DNA of 64,000 nt from Macrostomum hystrix (Eukaryota > Platyhelminthes > Macrostomidae). The first letter of the stretch is position 1; each line of letters opens with the position of its first letter. Shown piece by piece: positions 11,057 to 22,348 of this stretch. A program made the translations under genes and the position numbers. The stretch is from NCBI GenBank assembly GCA_950097015.1, contig CATNEN010000001.1:26937001-27001000 (forward strand), written 5' to 3'. The notes under the pieces were generated by a model. The model had not been told where the DNA came from. It did not search any database and was given only the letters and a program-made list of their open reading frames with translations.

Positions 11057-13456
11057 GACTACTACCTGTGTGGCTGAGACTACTACCTGTGTGGCTGAGA
11101 CTACTAGCTGTGTGGCTGAGACTACTAGCTGTGTGGCTGAGACTACTAGCTGTGTGGCTGAGATTACTAGCTGTGTGGCTGAGACTACTACCTGTGTGGC
11201 TGAGACTACTAGCTGTGTGGCTGAGACTACTACCTGTGTGCCTGAGACTACTAGCTGTGTGGCTGAGACTACTAGCTGTGAGGCTGAGACTACTACCTGT
11301 GTGGCTGAGACTACTAGCTGTGTGGCTGAGACTACTACCTGTGTGCCTGAGACTACTAGCTGTGTGGCTGAGACTACTACCTGTGTGGCTGAGACTACAA
11401 CCTGTGTCGCTGAGACTACTACCTGTGTGGCTGAGACTACTAGCTGTGTGTCTGAGACTACTAGCTGTGTGGCTGAGACTACTACCTGTGTGGCTGAGAC
11501 TACTACCTGTGTCGCTGAGACTACTAGCTGTGTGGCTGAGACTACTAGCTGTGTGGCTGAGACTACTACCTGTGTGGCTGAGACTACTAGCTGTGTGGCT
11601 GAGACTACTAGCTGTGTGGCTGAGACTACTAGCTGTGTGTCTGAGACTACTAGCTGTGTGGCTGAGACTACTACCTGTGTGGCTGAGACTACTAGCTGTG
11701 TGTCTGAGACTACTAGCTGTGTGGCTGAGACTACTACCTGTGTGGCTGAGACTACTACCTGTGTGCCTGAGACTACTACCTGTGTGGCTGAGACTACTAC
11801 CTGTGTGGCTGAGACTACTACCTGCGTGGCTGAGACTACTACCTGAGTGGCTGAGACTACTACCTGCGAGGCTGAGACTACTAGCTGTGTTGCTGAGACT
11901 ACTACCTGTGTGGCTGAGACTACTAGCTGTGTGGCTGAGACTACTACCTGTGTGGCTGAGACTACTACCTGTGTGGCTGAGACTATATACTACCTGTGTG
12001 GTTGAGACTACTACCTGTGTGGCTGAGACTACTACCCGTGTGGTTGAGACTACTAGCTGTGTGGCTGAGACTACTACCTGCGTGGCTGAGACTACTAGCT
12101 GTGTGGCTGAGACTACTACCTGTGTGCCTGAGACTACTAGCTGTGTGGCTGAGACTACTACCTGTGTGGCTGAGACTACTACCTGTGTCGCTGAGACTAC
12201 TAGCTGTGTGGCTGAGACTACTAGCTGTGTGTCTGAGACTACTAGCTGTGTGGCTGAGACTACTACCTGTGTGTCTGAGACTACTAGCTGTGTGGCTGAG
12301 ACTACTACCTGTGTGGTTGAGACTACTACCTGCGTGGCTGAGACTATATACTACCTGTGTGGTTGAGACTACTACCCGTGTGGCTGAGACTACTACCTGT
12401 GTGGCTGAGACTACTAGCTGTGTGGCTGAGACTACTACCTGTGTGGCTGAGACTACTAACTGTGTGGCTGAGACTACTAGCTGTGTGGCTGAGACTACTA
12501 CCTGTGTGGCTGAGACTACTACCTGTGTGGCTGAGACTACTAGCTGTGTGGCTGAGACTACTAGCTGTGTGTCTGAGACTACTAGCTGTGTGGCTGAGAC
12601 TACTACCTGCGTGGCTGAGACTACTACCTGTGTGACTGAGACTACTACCTGCGAGGCTGAGACTACTACCTGTGTGGCTGAGACTACTAGCTGTGTGGCT
12701 GAGACTACTACCTGTGTTGCTGAGACTACTACCTGCGTGGCTGAGACTACTAGCTGTGTGGCTGAGACTACTAGCTGTGTGTCTGAGACTACTAACTGTG
12801 TGGCTGAGACTACTAGCTGCGTGGCTGAGACTACTACCTGTGTGGCTGAGACTACTACCTGCGAGGCTGAGACTACTACCTGTGTGGCTGAGACTACTAC
12901 CTGTGTTGCTGAGACTACTACCTGCGTGGCTGAGACTACTAGCTGTGTGGCTGAGACTACTACCTGCGTGGCTGAGACTACTAGCTGTGTTGCTGAGACT
13001 ACTACCTGCGTGGCTGAGACTACTACCTGTGTGGCTGAGACTACTACCTGTGTGGCTGAGACTACTAGCTGTGTGGCTGAGACTACTAGCTGTGTGGCTG
13101 AGACTACTAGCTGTGTGGCTGAGATTACTAGCTGTGTGGCTGAGACTACTACCTGTGTGCCTGAGACTACTAGCTGTGTGGCTGAGACTACTACCTGTGT
13201 GCCTGAGACTACTAGCTGTGTGGCTGAGACTACTAGCTGTGTGGCTGAGACTACTACCTGTGTGGCTGAGACTACTAGCTGTGTGGCTGAGACTACTACC
13301 TGTGTGCCTGAGACTACTAGCTGTGTGGCTGAGACTACTACCTGTGTCGCTGAGACTACTACCTGTGTGGCTGAGACTACTACCTGCGTGGCTGAGACTA
13401 CTACCCGTGTGGCTGAGACTACTACCTGTGTGGCTGAGACTACTACCTGTGTGGCT
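11036..13456 (+). repeat. 21-bp minisatellite array C, starting in the stop codon of WSC gene 2
   Basis: About 2.4 kb of 21-bp units in the orientation of the gene. The first unit (11036-11056) is the last six codons plus TGA of WSC gene 2. All later units keep an in-frame TGA in the gene's frame. The other two plus frames are open over long stretches and produce spurious ORFs of up to about 520-535 codons on both strands. Units vary as ACCTG or AGCTG and as GTGGCTG, GTGCCTG, GTGTCTG or GTGTTGCTG. The TATATA-containing long variant of array A recurs near 11988 and 12345. The array probably forms or occupies the 3' UTR. Confidence 0.95.
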
Positions 13457-14873
13457 ACCTGTGAGGCTGGGAATGCAAATTGTGCGTCTGGGATGACGTA
13501 CATTTGCATGCAAACCACATGCGTGCATGCAGTTATAAGTGATAAGTACAACTTGTAATGCTTGCAATAGCTTGTTTGTCGTGAATGCAAGAAAAAGTTT
13601 CTTTTTGTTTTTTTTTAATATGGGAGGGAAATATTTTTTCACTGTCGCAACTCAATGGCATTTAAAAATGAGGTGTTGCTTTTTCGATTTGCTGATAAAA
13701 CGCAGCGCGTCCTGCCCGGCTGTCTCACTCTAGTCACACCAGTGAGCTAGCTGATACTGCCAGTATGCATCAAAGTTGTCTAATGGACTGCAAAGTCGCC
13801 CATTTTCCGGTGTTAATAAGTTACCAACTGATGATTGTCGCATGCACCCGAGCAATGCTCTTAACCATTTCTCGTGACTTAATCATCACCTGTAGCCTGG
13901 GTTACCGCGCTCAGCCCTAGTGATAGTTGCAGTTGACTTCTCCATGTTTTCAAGCAGTCTCTTCAAGCAGTAGCCTCAATGAAGTCTCCATTGAGATTTC
14001 ACAAAGTGTCTACAGACCGTAAACCAAACTAAATCACGTTTTTATGAGTCTCATCAGTATGAGCGAAGCAGCTCAGAGAGCAGGCTCATCCCGGATGCCG
14101 TCTCTACGGAGTCTCGCGCTTCGTATCTTCTTCTCGAGTTACTATGCTCATCGGAGCTGGCTCGGTCTCGGCCCGCGATGGTATCTTGCATTTAAACCCT
14201 TTGGAAGCCATCTGAGCTCCGCAGGTGCAAACCAAGCTCAATTTTGAAAATTTCAAACGTTTATATCTTTGTGTTTACAAGGTTGAAAAGCAGGGTCTTT
14301 GTTTCTACAGCAAAGTGAAGGTTTGCATGATGCTCGCACCGTGCAGTGACCTTTTAGGCCAGACAATTTGACAAATGTAGGTCATACCTAAAGCAGGCGA
14401 GTTTTGATTGTTTATACGAACAGAGCCTACTTTTATTCAAGGAGCAATCTAAAATTTAAGGTTCGCGTCTCTTCCAGACTACTTTTAATCAAGTCAAGTA
14501 GTACATACAGCAAAATGCGCATTGCTAAACATGTGCTTGGTTGCTAATATTTTACACTAATATTAGCGTTAGGCCTGCTAACGACATGACAAGACTGAAT
14601 TTCTGTTTCTGTAAATATAAGCGAATTCATTAAACTCAGGCCTCTGATCCAGATTCCTCAATCATACTGCGTTGAATAAGAGACATTGCCAATATCCCTG
14701 TTTCCTGGTTCATATTAGGAATATCACTTAATTACGCGCAATAGAAGCAAAGAGGCATGATCATCAAAAGGACATCACTTGATATACCCCGCTTGATGCT
14801 AACTCAGAACTTACTCTTGAGCTGCTGTCACTTTAGCTCTCAGCATTATGGCTTTCTCATTAGGTGAGTCGAC
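13457..14873. other. Intergenic sequence between two minisatellite arrays
   Basis: No gene recognised. The frame at 14044-14247 lies in a GC-richer patch but has no domain or boundaries that I can support. A T-rich tract lies near 13600-13640. Confidence 0.4.
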
Positions 14874-15425
14874 TACCTGTGTGGCTAAGACTACTACCTG
14901 TGTGGCTGAGACTACTACCTGTGTGGCTAAGACTACTACCTGTGTGGCTGAGACTCCAACCTGTGTGGCTGAGACTACTACCTGTGTGGCTGAGACTACT
15001 ACCTGTGTGGCTGAGACTACTACCTGTGTGGCTAAGACTACTACCTGTGTGGCTAAGACTACTACCTGTGTGACTGAGACTACTACCTGTGTGGCTGAGA
15101 CTACTACCTGTGTGGCTAAGACTACTACCTGTGTGACTGAGACTACTACCTGTGTGGCTGAGACTACTAGCTGTGTGGCTGAGACTACTACCTAAGAGGC
15201 TGAGACTACTACCTGTGTGGCTGAGACTACTACCTGTGTGGCTAAGACTACTACCTGTGTGACTGAGACTACTACCTGTGTGGCTGAGACTACTAGCTGT
15301 GTGGCTGAGACTACTACCTGTGTGGCTAAGACTACTACCTGTGTGACTGAGACTACTACCTGTGTGGCTGAGACTACTAGCTGTGTGGCTGAGACTACTA
15401 CCTAAGAGGCTGAGACTACTACCTA
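14874..15425 (+). repeat. 21-bp minisatellite array D, abutting a BEL/Pao relic
   Basis: About 26 units of the same 21-bp family, with a local subtype in which GGCTGAG becomes GGCTAAG or GACTGAG. A block of about 210 bases is duplicated: it ends in CCTAAGAGGCTGAG at about 15192 and again at about 15402. The right edge (CCTAAGAAAATCCTTAGG) touches the end of the retroelement. No WSC exon is seen beside this array, unlike A, C and E. Confidence 0.93.
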
Positions 15426-15434
15426 AGAAAATCC

Positions 15435-16890
15435 TTAGGTTATTTCAAGCGGAACGAGAGCTTGGATTGGTCGCCTGAGACGCTCCCATCGCCGGCAATC
15501 CCTCGCTCCAGCAACCCTCAGGACCGCAGACCGCACGACAACTTCCCGACCAGGCTTTACCTCTTCAATCACTCCCAGCTTCCACTTCATCCTGGGTTGG
15601 TGGGCCTCGCCCGAGATCAGTACTACTCCCCCCACCTTTGGCGTTCGACCTTGAAGATGGTGTTTCACCGCCTTTTCACGCAGAGCCTCTAGGTAGGAGG
15701 TCCTCCACTGATTCCAAAACCAACCTAACGCTGCTCGCAGCATCTTGAATCGTCGAGGCAAGGGAAGCACTGTTTCGGACTCAGACGATTCGATGAGAGT
15801 TTCTGTTGGCTCTCGTGTGAGACGAGCAGCCGTGATGAAATGTGATGGAGTGATTATCTCCATAGTCTCACCTGATGAGACACAGAAGCGGACGGCAATT
15901 CACCACGGCCTCGACTTCCAGCACGAGTGTTAACAACTGATCGTACGTGAGTAGCAGTCGACCAGCGGCCTTCTTAAGGGTCACCTTGATGATAACGACC
16001 AGCCTCCCCCAAAAGCCTCCCCACCACGGAGCCCGCTCTGGAATGAAATGCCAGGCGATTCTTTTCGACGAACAGAAGTCCTGAAGATCTTCAGAGACGG
16101 ACGCGCCGATAACTTTGGCAGCCGCACGGAAAGTTCTGGCGTTGTCACTTACTACAGATGGGATGCCTCTGCGAGCTACAAAGCGGCGAAGAGCATGTAG
16201 AAACTGATCGCTCTCCATGCTGGTTACCAGCTCGATGTGAACAGCGCGAGTCGCAGAGCATGTGAAGAGCAAAATGTAACACTTTGCAGAAGCGTTACCA
16301 CCCTCCCCCGTCCGATAGAGGATCGGACCAGCATAGTCCAAGCCCACAGTCTGGAATGCTCTGACATCTGACAAACAAAACGGAGGGAGCTGCGTCACAT
16401 GGTTCACTGTGAACGGCCGTCCCTGGAGCTTCCGGCAGGTCACACACTCTGAGACAATCTGTTTCACCCGCTGTCGGGCCTTCAGAACCCAGAAGCGTTC
16501 ACGAATTTTACAAATTGTTGCAGAAACTCCCCCGTGAAAAATGGCGTGATGGCAATGTCAGATAATGAGTGTCTCTAGCTGACTCTTACCAGGTATCAGT
16601 ACAGGATCGTTCGTCTCAAACGGAACCGTGTCGTTGAGTCGACCTCTCGAGCGGATGAGTCCATCGTCGCCCAGAAACAACTGCAGATTTTGGACGAGTG
16701 TAGTGCGAGGACCAACACCCTCAAGATGTTTGACTTCTGGCACAAGAAAATTGGACTGAGTATCACGAAGAATGTTCACCTCTGCGGCTTGAATCTCTGC
16801 GGTAATCAGCGACTTTCGCAGATTCACTGGCGAACCAGACTTTGCTTGCTCGAACATTGCTAACGAAGCGGCGCACCCATGCCACCACAC
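15435..16890 (-). pseudogene. BEL/Pao integrase and C-terminal domain, frame-broken
   Basis: 16890-16558 is the region before integrase. Across a stop near 16557 follow an H-C-H-H-A-I-F-H-G-G block and a C-x-x-C pair (SECVTCRKLQ), which form an H2C2 zinc site. Then comes the catalytic core with F-Q-T-V-G-L-D-Y-A-G-P and a later S-D-N-A-R-T-F, matching the first two acidic residues of the DDE core. 15863-15435 is the DUF5641-like tail (K-V-G-G-V-V-L-I, W-K-L-G-V-I, R-R-P-I-Q-A-L-V-P-L). Stops and shifts separate these parts. Confidence 0.8.
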
Positions 16891-17164
16891 GAGTCAGCTT
16901 TGTCCGCGAAGAATAGTTGTGAATGCCTAAAATGTTCAGAATACTCTTTTCAGTCGAGCTATCAACGCTTTCTGGTGTCTCTGTAGTCACCAGACAATAG
17001 TTTTGCTCAAGACAATGTTGCGCAGGTTGAAACCCGAGCGACGCATTGTCGACGCTTCGAGTAGAATCGTTGTCAAAGCCGCTACAGTGATCGACTGACT
17101 GCAAGAACCCTGGACCCTCCTGCCACATTGAATTGTTCACAAGACTATCGGGTAGGCAACCTCT

Positions 17165-17695
17165 TCATGGAATGTCCGCGGGGTTACCGGACACCGAAGA
17201 GAGCTTGCGAATCTCTGCGACACGATTTCGAACAAAGACTGGACGAATCCGAGTTTCCTGAGTAATCCACTGCAAAGCATTCATGCTGTCTGTCCAAAAG
17301 TGCATTTTAACTCCAGGAAATTGAGAGGAAACAAAGTCCATCCGCCGACCCAAAAGAAGCGCACCGAGGAGCTCTTAACGCGCAATGCTGATGTCTGTTA
17401 GAGGAGCGACACGTGACTTTGCCATGATGAGCACAGATGAGGCATAGCCGCGATCATGGTCCACCACCCGAAGATAGACAGCAGCGGCGTCGGCACGCTC
17501 ACTGGCATCAGAGAAGCCATGGAGCTGAACCTCCATGCTGTTGGCCTTGACGGCCTCAGGTATGACGCAACGCGGAACCTCGAAGTGAGTCTTCCGGAGC
17601 GAGTCAAGCCAGCGGGACCACTGCGACGCAATGTCCATCGGTAGTAGCTCATCCCACCCAAGCTTTTGTGCGCATAACTGTTGAAATAGCGTCAC
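17165..17695 (-). pseudogene. BEL/Pao RNase H/A17-like segment
   Basis: The frames at 17695-17375 and 17353-17165 contain the typical BEL blocks G-F-S-D-A-S...A-A-A-V-Y-L-R and W-T-D-S-M-N-A-L-Q-W-I, followed by a V-F-V-R-N-R-V block. An in-frame stop near 17377 separates the two frames. This agrees with the order RT, RNase H, integrase in this superfamily. Confidence 0.75.
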
Positions 17696-17959
17696 AGCTG
17701 GGGAGAGGAGGCCAAGTTGATCAAACAGTTAAGCAAGTACTGCTAGCATCGATCGCTTCGTGTGTGGCCGCTCTGGAATAGAGCTTAGAACTGCACGAAA
17801 GTCAAAATGCAGAGTGTCCTTTGCGGCATCCTACGGAAGCCCCAAGACTTTGTTAGACTTGCTGAGATCATTCTCAGGTAAACTAGATGTAAACAGCTCA
17901 GAGTTTGAGTGCCACTGTCTTAAATTCATTCCAGCTAAACTGAAAATTCGTTTTGAATT

Positions 17960-18888
17960 CTAGTAGAGTAATTTTGCATATTCTATGGAGTCGCAGATAG
18001 TGACAAAATTGCCCACATACAGATCCTTTTTAAGAGTGTCTGTGACTTCAGGAAGTCTGTTTTGTGACAGTAGAAGTGGTGCAGGATGGTAGCCCGGAGT
18101 ATTCGAGAATACTTCCTCCTGCTGAGCACCTGACGAACCCTGAGTCCACAGAAAACGAATTGAATCACGATCGGACTCGTCAATGCCGATTCGGAGAAAG
18201 GCTTTTTCAGTATCAGCTAGGATAGCGATCTGCTTCAGCTGGAAACGAATAAGAATTTGCGGTATTTGCAGAAAATTCGTCGGAACAACCTGGAGAAAAT
18301 CGTTGATTAAAAAGTCGCCTGAATGAGTCCTCGCCAACCCGTCAAAGACAATGCGGAGCATCGTATGTTCACTGTCCGCTTGGAAGACACAACTGTGTGG
18401 GAGATAGTGAATTATGTTCTGAGAAGCACCCTCAGTGACTCTCTCGATGATGCCAAGCGCTTCTTGCTCAGCGATGATGGCCTCACACTGACCAAGTTGA
18501 GATGGGTTGCGTTCCAGGTGACGCCTAGTTGATTGCAATCGTCGGAGTGACAATTCAAAGTGATCGTTCAAGACAATTGATTGCTTCGGAAGAGACCAGG
18601 GCAACTGGACTGAGTAACGTCCATTCTGCAGCTGCGGATTGCAGTAGAAGTTCTCTGAGCTGGGATGAGGCTTATCTTAGATCCCAATGAATCCAGTCCC
18701 CAGAGCGCGAAAACATCCCGAGCTGTCGAGAGGACTGGAGAAATATCTTCCCTAATTGAGCAGAAGAGGGCTAAAGCACAAGTCTCTGCTGTGTCCGAGA
18801 ACCCGGATTCAAGATTGCCTTCTCCATCATCGCTACGAAGAGTCAGAGGACCGCACAGAGGAAACCCTAGTTTGGACGAAATTGCCAC
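17960..18888 (-). pseudogene. BEL/Pao reverse transcriptase fragments
   Basis: Two overlapping frames. 18888-18568 covers the linker between protease and RT. 18604-17960 holds the RT fingers and palm: an I-V-F-D-G block, then DFLINDFLQ, then the catalytic A-D-T-E-K-A-F region. The second catalytic block is altered (D-L-Y-V-G-N), with an aspartate pair expected there, so polymerase activity should be lost. Downstream sequence to 17700 is frame-shifted. Confidence 0.75.
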
Positions 18889-18945
18889 TGGACCCGACGC
18901 ACCTCTAACTACAGTATCATCAACTAACTGTTAACAAAAATCCGA

Positions 18946-20403
18946 TTAAATCAGAATCGCAATTGGTGAATGACCGTCCCGAGGATCATACGGATCAGCT
19001 AGATCAAGAGAATGCAGGTGCTCAAAGGCAGTCACGTTGACAGAGCGCTGTGGCGGACAGATGTCCTCAACCACATTTGCACATAGCTGAAAGACTTCGA
19101 AAGAATCCATCTTCCGAATCACGACCTGAGCACTACCCGACTGCATTGCTGCACTTTGTCCCGCGAAGGTCGAGACCTGAAGCTGCTCAGGAGAGTGCAC
19201 CTCAATTCCCATCAGGTCACGCATATCCTGACGAATGTAACTGCGATTGCTGGCTGTGTCAAACAGAACCCGCACCATCATCTCCTTGCGACCATCTGGA
19301 CTGAGAAGGATGGCCTTTGCGACTGGCAAAGCCACAGACGGGTTGCCCGAAATAAGCATCGTTAGAGCGAAATTGTTATCGGGTTAAGATTGAACGGAAG
19401 CCTTCAAGGCAAATTCTGATGACGATGAAGGCCTAGACGAAGTTTCACACGGTTCCGATGCTGTCGTTAGGCACTGGTTGGGAGGTGATGCCTGCCCTTT
19501 GATGACCTTGACTTCTCCGCCGGTTGTCCAGCTTGAGAATGTTGCGGACAGATGCTAACATGATGCTTGCCTGAGCAGCCACGACACAGCCTTGGGTCTT
19601 TGCAGTGAGTGGATAAAGTGACCTGAAACTGCGAGTCTCGGATGCCAGAAAGGCTCGTCGCTGATCTAGAGAAGCGACCTTATAGCAGGACTCAGATGAG
19701 TGCGATCCCTTGCAATCGGTGCAGAAGACCTTCGATGTCTTTTTTGACGCTTTCGGCGAAAGTGTCACGAGAGTTGAGACAGACGAATGACGATGAGAAG
19801 CCTTGTTGGATTCCACTGGTCGCGAAGCCTTAGACGACTCCTTTTGATTTCGGATGCTGAATAGCACTTTCACGCACCGAAATTTCATTTTTTAACGAGT
19901 TCAGAAAACTTTCTAGCGACTTGATAGACGCTCCCCGAGTCTGTGCGGCTCTTAAAAGCTCTAATCGGAAGGCTGATGGACACTTGCTCATCAGCGATGG
20001 AACTAAAAGTGACTCGTACGACTTAGCAGAGACACCCTGCGTATCGACACTGCGCATGGTTGCCGAAATGTCATCGTGAAATTGTTGAAGACCGCGCAAA
20101 GACGGTTCCGATAGGTGGAGCTCTGAGAACTTATGCATTAACTCTTGGATAATTGAACTTATCTATATCAGACAGAGAAGAATTTGAATGTATTGACGAG
20201 TCGAACTGGTCCCAGAAGGACTGCCAAGTCGAAATTTCCCCATCAAAGGTCGGAACCCGAAGCTTAGGCAACTTGACTTGAGGTTGCAGCGAAGATTGAG
20301 TGGGAGGCGAACCAACTAACGGCCTAGAAGATTGAGAAAGAGCAGCCTCCAACATCTTGATGCACGTGAGACACCAAATCTCGTAACGCTCCCCTATCGT
20401 CAC
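18946..20403 (-). pseudogene. BEL/Pao gag-like and protease segment, frame-broken
   Basis: Three successive minus-strand fragments fit together. 20403-20131 carries the PKLRVPTFDG...WQSFWDQF block that marks BEL gag. 20138-19445 continues with a helical region and a zinc knuckle (CTDC, H, C). 19359-18946 is a retropepsin-like domain in which the catalytic triplet reads DTAS, followed by conserved N-R-S-Y-I. At least two frame changes separate them, so no single protein is made. A further upstream frame (about 20881-20324) contains the N-terminal helical part (Y-L-D-T-L-K-S-R-L). Confidence 0.8.
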
Positions 20404-20881
20404 GTTCCGACTCTAACTGGCCATCTGAAATTGAGTCTTCTATGGCGTCATCCAGCTCTTGCATAGCACTGAGCCTTGACTTGAGTGTGTCAAGGTACGC
20501 AGCCGTCTCCGCACGCTCGACTTCAGGTTGCACACCTTTGTCCAACACCAGCTCCGCCTTACCAACCATTTTAGTGATGCTGCACCGAATACCTGCCCGT
20601 TTGCGGGTCGAAGCTGCCAGCTCATCCTTTGAGAAAACCATGACGGAGAAGAAAAGAGGAACTGAGAGCCCCGAGTAAACTGGCAACAAGAAATCCCAGC
20701 TAGAGAGCGACTCAGCGACCAACGAAGGTAGAACAAGGAGTTCAAAAAACCGAAGGGAAGTAACTCGAATGGACACCGAACGCGAAAATTGATTAAAATT
20801 TGAGTTACAGTCATTACAGTGAGCGCATCGTAGGACAGTTGCATAAAACAGTGCAAGACATTTGAATAGAGAGTTGAGCAA

Positions 20882-21276
20882 TTGATCTGAATTCAGCTGG
20901 TGTAAAAAGCATCATTTCGCCAGCCAATAGCAACAGATCTCATTCAAGCGGGATTATATTATAAAGCTAGGATCCTTGAAGCCAGCACAGTTAAACTGAA
21001 AGACCGTGTCCGTTCAATAAGAAGCACCTGTTCTCATCGCCTTTAGAACACCACTGAGTATTTCCTAAAAAGCATTGAAGTCTCAATCAGTTGAAATTCT
21101 TTTTATAGTGAAACATGTCCCACCTTCTTGGAAAAGCTTTACGTAGAAACTATTACTGATAAACTGGGCTTCTAGATTAGAAGAGTCACAATTCAAGGAA
21201 CACAATTTACAGGATCCCAATTCTAAGAATCTCAATTCTAAGAAACGAAATTCTAAGAATAATATGTATGAGAAAC
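20882..21276. other. Flank between BEL/Pao relic and foldback element
   Basis: Possible remains of a BEL 5' LTR or leader: on the minus strand there is a TATAATATAA stretch near 20950-20960. No matching 3' LTR is visible to prove it. From about 21180 rightwards the sequence becomes a run of TTCTAAGAAT-like short repeats that border the next element. Confidence 0.35.
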
Positions 21277-22040
21277 CCATGGAGGAAAGAATAGATGGAG
21301 TGCCAATCTGAGCCGGTTGTTTTTGTTTCGCTCGATCTTCACTTTTAACATCCCGTTCCCCCCGTTCCTTCCTATTGGCTCGTGACTGCCATAGACGAAC
21401 TCGTTTTCGTCCCCTCTGAAAGTAATATCGTGGACTATGTGACTTTAATGCCAGTGGAAACCGCATGTAAGGCTTTGAGCAAAAGATTCATTCTGCGTCC
21501 CTCTGTATATTAGGTCAAGTCATAAGATTAAATCTAAATCCTGTCAATGATACAATACGGTGATACGGTATATTTTACAGTGTATATACAAAAGTCGTTC
21601 CGTACAAAGAAAACAATATGTGAAGAAAATAGCGAAAGGGACAGCCAAAGGGAACAGAAAATACTTATATACATGGAAAATAAGAGGCAGCACTGAATTC
21701 TGCTGAAAAAACATAAAACACATTTAATTTAACTAATTGCTGTCAGTTGATGCAGTAACTCTTAGAAACTAAGGGAGCTAAAATGCATGCGATTCTGGCA
21801 GCGAAGGGCATCTCAGCTTAGCTGAGCTACACTAGAAACTAATACTCTGAAAAGCATATTTTGATGTATGCTCTTAATACGAACTGGATATTCTTTCAGA
21901 GGGGGGTGAAAACGAGTTCGTCTATGGCAGTCACGAGCCAATAGGAAGGAACGGGTGGGAACGGGATGTTAAAAGTGAAGATCGAGCGAAACAAAAATAA
22001 CCGGCTCAGATTGGCACTCCATCTATTCTTTCCTCCATGG
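21277..22040. mobile_element. Foldback-type element with about 147-bp inverted arms
   Basis: The left arm at 21277-21423 (starting CCATGGAGGAAAG, ending CTCTGAAAG) reappears as its reverse complement at 21892-22040, with few mismatches, around a spacer of about 470 bases. Both outer edges pass into short repeats of the TTCTAAGAATCCCAA type. The spacer has no convincing coding region. The structure fits a non-autonomous foldback element or MITE, or alternatively an inverted duplication. No target-site duplication was identified. Confidence 0.7.
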
Positions 22041-22300
22041 AAACCCAGTACTAAGAATCCCAATTCTAAAAATAACCATTCCAATAATAACGATTCCAAG
22101 AATCCCAATTCCAAAATTGCAAGAATAACAAATCCAAGAATCCCAATTTCAAGAATCCCAATATGTCAAGACGCAATTCCAAGAATCCCAATATGTCAAG
22201 ACGCAATTCCAAGAATCCCAATATGTCAAGACGCAATTCCAAGAGTACCAATTCTAAGAATCCCAATTCATGGAATCCCCATTCAAATAATTTAAATAAT
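22041..22300. repeat. Short AAGAATCCCAA repeats, with three 30-bp units
   Basis: Irregular copies of a 10-15 bp AAGAATCCCAATTC motif. At about 22150-22245 there are three regular units of about 30 bp containing AATATGTCAAGACGCAATTCC. These give a spurious SRRNSKNPNM repeat at the front of the GPCR open frame and are not taken as coding. Confidence 0.8.
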
Positions 22301-22348
22301 AAAATAATTCAAATAACAATAAATCTAACTACTCAGTTCTTTGTTAAG

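Larger units (their letters stand above)
15435..20881 (-). mobile_element. Degenerate BEL/Pao LTR retrotransposon (internal region)
   Basis: Read on the minus strand, the blocks come in BEL/Pao order: a Gag-type region (DUF1759-like) at about 20600-19830, a zinc knuckle near 19720 (CTDCKGSH...C), an aspartyl protease near 19260 (DTAS), reverse transcriptase at about 18890-17960, an RNase H/A17-type region at about 17695-17165, integrase with H2C2 motif at about 16890-15868, and a C-terminal DUF5641-like block ending at 15435. The frame is broken many times by stops and shifts, and the RT active-site region reads YVGN where YVDD is expected, so this copy is dead. I could not find a matching pair of LTRs. 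The 3' end stops next to minisatellite array D. Confidence 0.88.

Noticed and set aside
11983-13642. Very long open frames (up to about 535 codons) over minisatellite array C on both strands
   Set aside because: They arise because the unit is 21 bases and has a stop in only one frame per strand. The peptide is a pure 7-residue repeat, has no signals, and the adjacent WSC gene explains the origin of the unit.
14044-14247. Short GC-richer ORF as a gene
   Set aside because: No domain, no signal peptide, no flanking splice or promoter signal, and no match to other parts of the window.
22163-22348. SRRNSKNPNM repeat as the N-terminus of the GPCR
   Set aside because: It is produced by 30-bp repeats that belong to the foldback flank. 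The ATG at 22349 starts a normal receptor N-terminus.
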